The notes beneath the pieces were generated by a model. That model worked only from the letters and a program-made list of their open reading frames with translations, was not told the origin of the DNA and did not search any database. A program made the position numbers and the translations under genes. A DNA stretch of 10,402 nucleotides from an uncultured Finegoldia sp. Lineage in GTDB: Bacteria > Bacillota > Clostridia > Tissierellales > Peptoniphilaceae. Location: NCBI RefSeq assembly GCF_900766215.1, contig NZ_CAAFUQ010000005.1:1-10402 (forward strand). Direction: 5' to 3'. This document shows positions 6,707 through 10,402 of the stretch, piece by piece. Position 1 is the first letter of the stretch. The number at the start of each line of letters is the position of its first letter.

Positions 6707-7336
6707 ATGAGTAAAGTAACTGTATTTGATCATCCGTTGATTAAACACAAATTAACAATTTTACGTGACAAAAGCACGGGAAGTAATCAATTTAGACAGT
6801 TAGTTTCTGAAATAGCAACTTTAATGTGCTATGAAGTAACAAGAGATTTTAAATTAGAAGATTGCGAAGTAGAAACTCCGATAGGAAAAACAACAGGACA
6901 AACTTTAAGTGGTAAAAAGTTGGGAGTAGTTCCGATTTTAAGAGCTGGTTTGGGAATGGTTGAAGGATTTTTGAGTGTGCTACCAGCAGCAAAAGTTGGA
7001 CACATTGGTTTATATAGAGATCCAGAAACTTTGAAACCTGTTGAATATTATTGTAAATTACCAAAAGATGTAGAAGAAAGAGATATCATCGTTGTAGACC
7101 CAATGCTTGCAACAGGTGGTTCTGCAGAAGCCGCTATCACTTTCTTGAAAGAACATGGTTGCAAGAACATCAAATTGGTAAATATAATTGCTGCTCCAGA
7201 AGGAATCAAAATGGTTCAAGAAAAGCATCCAGATGTTGATATATACGTTGCAGGTCTTGATGAAAAATTAAACGAGCACGGATATATCGTACCAGGATTA
7301 GGAGATGCAGGAGACAGATTATTTGGTACTAAATAG
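6707..7336 (+). CDS. upp: Uracil phosphoribosyltransferase
   Basis: Salvages uracil with PRPP to form UMP in the cytoplasm. The 209-aa product equals the Bacillus enzyme in length. Visible: VFDHPLIKHKLT near the N-terminus (6-17), VPILRAGLGM at 75-84, the PRPP-binding signature VVDPMLATGGSA at 129-140, and the C-terminal uracil-binding loop YIVPGLGDAGDR at 193-204. The start is ATG 6707 behind a strong AGGAGG (6697-6702). The frame stays open upstream to a TTG at 6635, but that extension reads through the sua5 end and promoter and matches nothing in the family. The gene has its own predicted promoter. Downstream lies a hairpin and then the V-ATPase operon, a neighbourhood that recalls upp next to the ATP synthase genes in Bacillus and Clostridium. 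Confidence 0.97.
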   Translation: MSKVTVFDHPLIKHKLTILRDKSTGSNQFRQLVSEIATLMCYEVTRDFKLEDCEVETPIGKTTGQTLSGKKLGVVPILRAGLGMVEGFLSVLPAAKVGHIGLYRDPETLKPVEYYCKLPKDVEERDIIVVDPMLATGGSAEAAITFLKEHGCKNIKLVNIIAAPEGIKMVQEKHPDVDIYVAGLDEKLNEHGYIVPGLGDAGDRLFGTK

Positions 7337-7360
7337 CTTTAAGCTTTTAGTTATATACTT

Positions 7361-7394
7361 ATGGTTTTAGAATATATTCTTATTCTAAAACCAT
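7361..7394 (+). repeat. Perfect 14-bp inverted repeat between upp and the ntp operon
   Basis: The left arm at 7361-7374 and right arm at 7381-7394 are exact reverse complements, around a 6-nt loop (7375-7380). As RNA this is a long AU-rich hairpin. The sequence after it (CTCTAATT, 7395-7402) has no U-tract, and the opposite strand shows none beyond the stem either, so it is not a canonical intrinsic terminator. The stem ends 8 nt before the AGGAGGTG ribosome binding site (7403-7410) of the first ATPase gene. It may mark the 3' end of upp mRNA by processing or pausing, or be a leader element of the ATPase transcript. The rest of the 79-nt spacer holds only a poor TATACT box at 7354-7359. Confidence 0.85.
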
Positions 7395-7415
7395 CTCTAA
7401 TTAGGAGGTGAAACA

Positions 7416-7727
7416 ATGTCAGATACTGCTATATCAAAAATAAAAGAAGCTGAAGAAAAGGCTAAGCTTATTGTCGATGAAGCTAATGAAAATAAAAAAC
7501 GCATTTTAGAAGATGCAAAATCAGAAGCTTCGCAAAAATACGATGAAATTATCAACGAAGCACAAAAAGTTCGAAATGAAAAATTAGAATCTTCTAAGAA
7601 CAAAGCGATAGAAGAATCAAAGGAACTTGAACAAAAGGCTAAGTTGAATAACGAAAGTATTAAAAGCATCGACACTGATACAGTTGAAGGACTTGTAAAC
7701 AAAATCGTTGAAAGGATAGTGAGTTAA
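7416..7727 (+). CDS. ntpF: V-type ATP synthase peripheral stalk subunit (G/H type, NtpF-like)
   Basis: A 103-residue, highly charged, cysteine-free protein that is almost entirely predicted coiled coil, with regularly spaced Ala in ISKIKEAEEKAKLIVDEA and then repeated E-A and K-A steps to about residue 85. The short C-terminal part, DTVEGLVNKIVERIVS, is the usual docking end. Size, composition and position as first gene ahead of ntpI match the small peripheral-stalk subunit (AhaH in archaea, NtpF in Enterococcus hirae, often annotated subunit G or H), which pairs with subunit E to hold the catalytic head against rotation. ATG 7416 follows a near-perfect AGGAGGTG (7403-7410) with 5-nt spacing. 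Its TAA shares one base with the ntpI start. Coiled coils carry little family-specific signal, so the assignment rests largely on context and length. Confidence 0.85.
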   Translation: MSDTAISKIKEAEEKAKLIVDEANENKKRILEDAKSEASQKYDEIINEAQKVRNEKLESSKNKAIEESKELEQKAKLNNESIKSIDTDTVEGLVNKIVERIVS

Positions 7728-9667
7728 TGGCTATTGTAAAAATGAGCAAATTTGATTTGTTTTCATTTGATTATGATAGAGAAAAATTACTCGAAAATCT
7801 TCAAAAGTTTAATTATGTTCATATCGATGAGAAGAAGTTAGAAGAAGATAATCAATATGTAAAGAATTTAGATAATTCTGAACAAATTGTTAGCACTAGT
7901 GAAAAGCTTACCAAAGTAAAATGGGCTATAGATTTGCTTGAAAAGTATTCGGAAAAGCACAATAAAATTGACGAACTAAAGCAAGGTAAGAAAACATTTA
8001 GACTAGAAGAACTTACAAAAAAAGCTCTTGATTTTGACTTCGGTAAGCATTACAAAGAGCTTTCATCATTGGACAAACAACTAACTGAACTCGATCAAAA
8101 TAATCAAACTTTGAATCAAAAAAAATCTGAATTAATTCCATGGGAAAAATTGGACTTGGATATTTCAAAGATTGATGATTTCAAAAGAGTTAAGGTGGTT
8201 ACGGGAACTGTAAGTGATAAATTCATCGATCAGTTAAAATTAAACACAAAAGACATTGAAGATATTTATATCGAGGAGATTTCTCGTAATTCAGGTTTTG
8301 TGTACTTGCTTGTTATCGCTAAGGACTATAAGAAAGCTTCAGATATTCTTAGGGATAATGGATTTGTAAACATTAATATTAAATCACATGGATTTGTAAA
8401 AGATGAAATTAAAAATATTGATGAACAAATAAAAACAAACAACGAGCAATACAAGAAAATCGAAAATCAAATTAAATCAAAAACAGATTTGACTGAACAA
8501 TTTAAGATTTATCATGATTATCTGGAAAACAATAGCTTGAAAGAAGAAGCTACTAGCAAGATTAAGAAGACAGATAAGATTGATATAATCGAAGGATATA
8601 TTCCTTCTGATAAAGAAAAAGATTTTGAAAATCTGCTACAAAATTCATTAAATAATAAGTATTATTTAGAGATGAAACCAGCGGATAAGGATGATCCAAA
8701 TGTGCCTATTATCCTTAAAAACAGAGGATTTGCAAAAGCTTTTGAAAGTATTACTGGAATGTATTCATTGCCAAAATACAATGAGGTTGATCCAACACCA
8801 TTATTGGCACCATTCTATTGTTTCTTCTCTGGAATGATGATTGGTGATTTAGGATATGGATTGATAGTATTTTTAGCAATATTAGTGGCACTCAAGGTTT
8901 TTAATCTTGATGAAAAGAAAAAGCAATTCTTGAAGTTCTTTATGTTCATTTCAATTGCTTCAATGTTCTGGGGATATATTTACGGATCATTCTTTGGTGG
9001 AATAGTACCAATGACACCAATCATTGACACAAGTAAAAATGCTATGACTTTAATAGTTTTATGCTTAATCTTTGGTTTTATACATTTATTCTTTGCATTG
9101 GGAATCAAGGCTTATATGTTGATTAGAGACCACAAGCCTTTAGATGCATTTTATGATGTAGGACTATGGTATTTAATTATTATTAGTATATTAGTTTTAC
9201 TAATTGGAAAGTCGTTAGCATTACCAGCTATGGCGTTGACTATTGCAAAATGGATTGCTATAGCATCGGCTGTTGGAATAATTCTTACAGCGGGAAGAGA
9301 TGCTAAAAGTATTGGTGGTAAACTTGGATCAGGATTATATTCGTTGTACGGGATTTCTGGATGGATTGGAGATTTCGTATCTTATATGAGACTTATGGCT
9401 TTAGGTTTATCAGGAGCATACATTGCAGTAGCAATTAACATGATCGTAAAAATGATGGCAGAATCAAGTGTTATAGGATTTATTTTTGGACTTATCGTAT
9501 TCGTGGTATTCCAAGCATTTAACGCATTCTTGTCTTACTTGTCAGCATATGTTCACTCTGCAAGATTGATTTTCGTAGAAATGTTTAACAAGTTCTACGA
9601 AGGTGGAGGAGTGCCATTCAAGAAACTTATAACAGAATCAGAATATTTTAACATAACAAACAAATAG
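7727..9667 (+). CDS. ntpI: V-type ATP synthase subunit I (a subunit, stator of the ion channel)
   Basis: A 646-aa protein with the family's two-part build. The soluble N-terminal half (1 to about 340) is rich in charged coiled-coil stretches (about 45-140 and 225-285) and forms the arm that meets the peripheral stalks. The membrane half starts near 355 with DPTPLLAPFYCFFSGMMIGD and has about seven or eight hydrophobic helices at roughly 360-390, 403-423, 440-465, 476-500, 503-521, 551-575 and 582-603. Hallmarks are GMMIGDLGYG at 369-378, SYMRLMALGLSG at 552-563, whose Arg555 is the expected arginine facing the rotor carboxylate, and YVHSARLIFVEMFNKFYEGG (608-627) near the C-terminus. ATG 7727 overlaps the previous stop by one base (TAATG), with AAGGA at 7712-7716. 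It is followed after 9 nt by ntpK. Confidence 0.95.
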   Translation: MAIVKMSKFDLFSFDYDREKLLENLQKFNYVHIDEKKLEEDNQYVKNLDNSEQIVSTSEKLTKVKWAIDLLEKYSEKHNKIDELKQGKKTFRLEELTKKALDFDFGKHYKELSSLDKQLTELDQNNQTLNQKKSELIPWEKLDLDISKIDDFKRVKVVTGTVSDKFIDQLKLNTKDIEDIYIEEISRNSGFVYLLVIAKDYKKASDILRDNGFVNINIKSHGFVKDEIKNIDEQIKTNNEQYKKIENQIKSKTDLTEQFKIYHDYLENNSLKEEATSKIKKTDKIDIIEGYIPSDKEKDFENLLQNSLNNKYYLEMKPADKDDPNVPIILKNRGFAKAFESITGMYSLPKYNEVDPTPLLAPFYCFFSGMMIGDLGYGLIVFLAILVALKVFNLDEKKKQFLKFFMFISIASMFWGYIYGSFFGGIVPMTPIIDTSKNAMTLIVLCLIFGFIHLFFALGIKAYMLIRDHKPLDAFYDVGLWYLIIISILVLLIGKSLALPAMALTIAKWIAIASAVGIILTAGRDAKSIGGKLGSGLYSLYGISGWIGDFVSYMRLMALGLSGAYIAVAINMIVKMMAESSVIGFIFGLIVFVVFQAFNAFLSYLSAYVHSARLIFVEMFNKFYEGGGVPFKKLITESEYFNITNK

Positions 9668-9676
9668 GAGGATATT

Positions 9677-10153
9677 ATGGAAAAATTCTTTTTAGAAAAC
9701 GGTGGATTAGTTTTAGGAGTATTATCAGTAGTAATAGCAGTTTTGTTCTCAGGTATGGGATCTGCTAAAGGTGTAGGTATGGCAGGGGAAGCTGCAGCAG
9801 GAGTAGTTATTGAAGAACCAGAAAAATTCGGTAAATCATTAGTACTTCAATTATTACCAGGTACTCAAGGTTTATACGGATTCGTAATTGGTATCTTAAT
9901 TTTATTCAAATTAGCTGGTGGAAATATTTCATTGGCTCAAGGATATGTTTACATCGCAGCTGCATTGCCAGTAGGTGTTGTAGGATATTTCTCAGCAATC
10001 GCTCAAAGTAAGGTAGCAGTTAGTGGTATCAATATCTTAGCAAAGAATGAACCTCAACAAGCAAAAGGTATTATTTATGCCGTAATGGTTGAGTTATATG
10101 CCATCTTAGCATTTGCTATTTCATTCTTATTAATGAACCAAATCCAAGCTTAG
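9677..10153 (+). CDS. ntpK: V-type Na+-ATPase rotor ring subunit K (proteolipid)
   Basis: A 158-aa protein with four membrane helices, a fused double hairpin of the V-type c-subunit (E. hirae NtpK has about 156 aa), forming the rotating membrane ring. Hairpin 1 carries SGMGSAKGVGMAGEAAA (25-41) and LLPGTQGLYGFV (59-70). Hairpin 2 carries AIAQSKVAVSGI (107-118) and the ion-carrying VMVELYAI (136-143). By recalled alignment the E. hirae Na+ ligands L61, T64, Q65, Q110 and E139 correspond to L60, T63, Q64, Q110 and E139 here, all identical. Tyr67 matches the tyrosine that holds the glutamate. Only the second hairpin has the carboxylate, as in other V-type rings. The gene follows ntpI with AGGAGG (9666-9671) overlapping its stop codon. 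The strong site and closely packed start fit the high dose needed for a multimeric ring. Confidence 0.97.
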   Translation: MEKFFLENGGLVLGVLSVVIAVLFSGMGSAKGVGMAGEAAAGVVIEEPEKFGKSLVLQLLPGTQGLYGFVIGILILFKLAGGNISLAQGYVYIAAALPVGVVGYFSAIAQSKVAVSGINILAKNEPQQAKGIIYAVMVELYAILAFAISFLLMNQIQA

Positions 10154-10160
10154 TGGTGAT
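10154..10160 (+). promoter_or_regulatory. Ribosome binding site for ntpE
   Basis: TGGTGAT at 10154-10160, four bases before ATG 10165, pairs with the 5' part of the anti-Shine-Dalgarno (complement AGGAGGTGATC) instead of the AGGAG core used by the neighbouring genes. It supports ATG 10165 as the start and may give weaker initiation than at ntpK. Confidence 0.55.
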
Positions 10161-10164
10161 TTAG

Positions 10165-10402
10165 ATGTCTAATTTAGATAATATAATTAATGAAATTCTT
10201 GAGGATGCAAAAAAAGAATCTGAAGAGATTCTTAAAAATGCAAACCAAGAAAAAGAAAAAATCATTGAAACTAAAATAGACCAGGCTAATCAAGAAAAAG
10301 ATACAATATTAAAAAAAGCAGAATCTGAGGCAAAAGGTGTTTATGACAGACATTTATCTCAAGTTGTTTTGAAATCAAGAGATGATGCACTTTTTGCAAA
10401 AC
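10165..10402 (+). CDS. ntpE: V-type ATP synthase subunit E, N-terminal part (cut by window edge)
   Basis: The open frame from ATG 10165 continues off the right edge; 79 residues are visible of an expected 190-210. They form a charged coiled coil with A-x-x-E-x-x-x-I periodicity (ILEDAKKESEEILKNANQEK) followed by AESEAKGVYDRH and VLKSRDDALFAK, the last resembling the R-N/D-x-x-L-x-A-K element that precedes the C-terminal globular domain of subunit E. Subunit E pairs with the small stalk subunit to make the peripheral stalk. Placement right after ntpK, 11 nt past its stop, matches the E. hirae order F-I-K-E. The C-terminal domain lies outside the window, so the call rests on coiled-coil pattern plus context. 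Confidence 0.87.
   Translation, partial: MSNLDNIINEILEDAKKESEEILKNANQEKEKIIETKIDQANQEKDTILKKAESEAKGVYDRHLSQVVLKSRDDALFAK

Noticed and set aside
7335..7348. Possible second hairpin plus T4 after the upp stop codon
   Set aside because: Only a 3-bp stem can form with a sensible loop, and the T-run is four bases; too weak to call a terminator.
7354..7359. TATACT as a -10 box for the ntp operon
   Set aside because: There is no TG extension and no TTGACA-like -35 at the right distance, and a start near 7366 would fall within the left arm of the hairpin. AT-rich spacers give such boxes by chance.
7397..7702. Minus-strand frame of 101 codons, rich in Ser/Phe, opposite the ntpF-like gene
   Set aside because: Its Ser/Phe-rich composition is what the complement of a Glu/Lys/Ala coiled-coil gene yields; the + strand has a near-perfect ribosome binding site and operon context.
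1..10402. Mobile elements, CRISPR arrays, tRNA/rRNA genes, riboswitches or a novel defence-type system
   Set aside because: I found no transposase or integrase, repeat array or structured leader beyond the hairpins listed. All coding space is filled by recognisable housekeeping genes with consistent base composition.

Overview
This is an AT-rich chromosomal window (about one third G+C by eye) with dense genes, all on the + strand, strong AGGAGG-type ribosome binding sites and arginine mostly as AGA. Gene content and order point to a low-GC Gram-positive anaerobe (Bacillota). A Tissierellia-type anaerobic coccus such as Finegoldia or a close relative is my best guess, from overall impression only.

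Layout. (1) 1-846 is the 3' three quarters of prfA (release factor 1), closed by a clear intrinsic terminator at 850-879. (2) An extended -10 promoter at about 894-902 starts a tightly packed six-gene run: folC (folate), murB (peptidoglycan precursor), a YcdX-like PHP metallohydrolase, rapZ/yvcJ, yvcK/mgfK and a full-length two-domain sua5 (tRNA t6A). Junctions in this run are overlaps of 14, 11 and 32 nt or gaps of 8 and 1 nt. (3) upp (uracil salvage) has its own predicted extended -10 promoter inside the 3' end of sua5. (4) After a 79-nt spacer holding a perfect 14-bp inverted repeat, a V-type ATPase operon begins: ntpF-like stalk subunit, ntpI, ntpK and the start of ntpE, in the same order as the Enterococcus hirae ntp operon. 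It runs off the right edge.

How the genes work together. The window is housekeeping: translation termination, folate, cell wall precursor and its metabolic regulators (rapZ-yvcK), tRNA modification, pyrimidine salvage, and a rotary ion-pumping ATPase. NtpK carries every residue that binds Na+ in the E. hirae ring, so the enzyme is predicted to be sodium-coupled.

The most interesting points are contextual. The prfA...sua5...upp...ATPase order is the one in which Bacillus and Clostridium carry the F-type ATP synthase, but here a V-type operon sits in that place. whiA is absent from its usual position after rapZ-yvcK. The hairpin ahead of the ATPase operon has no U-tract and is unexplained. I saw no mobile element, CRISPR array, tRNA, rRNA or clearly novel system, and no gene-free stretch longer than about 90 bases.
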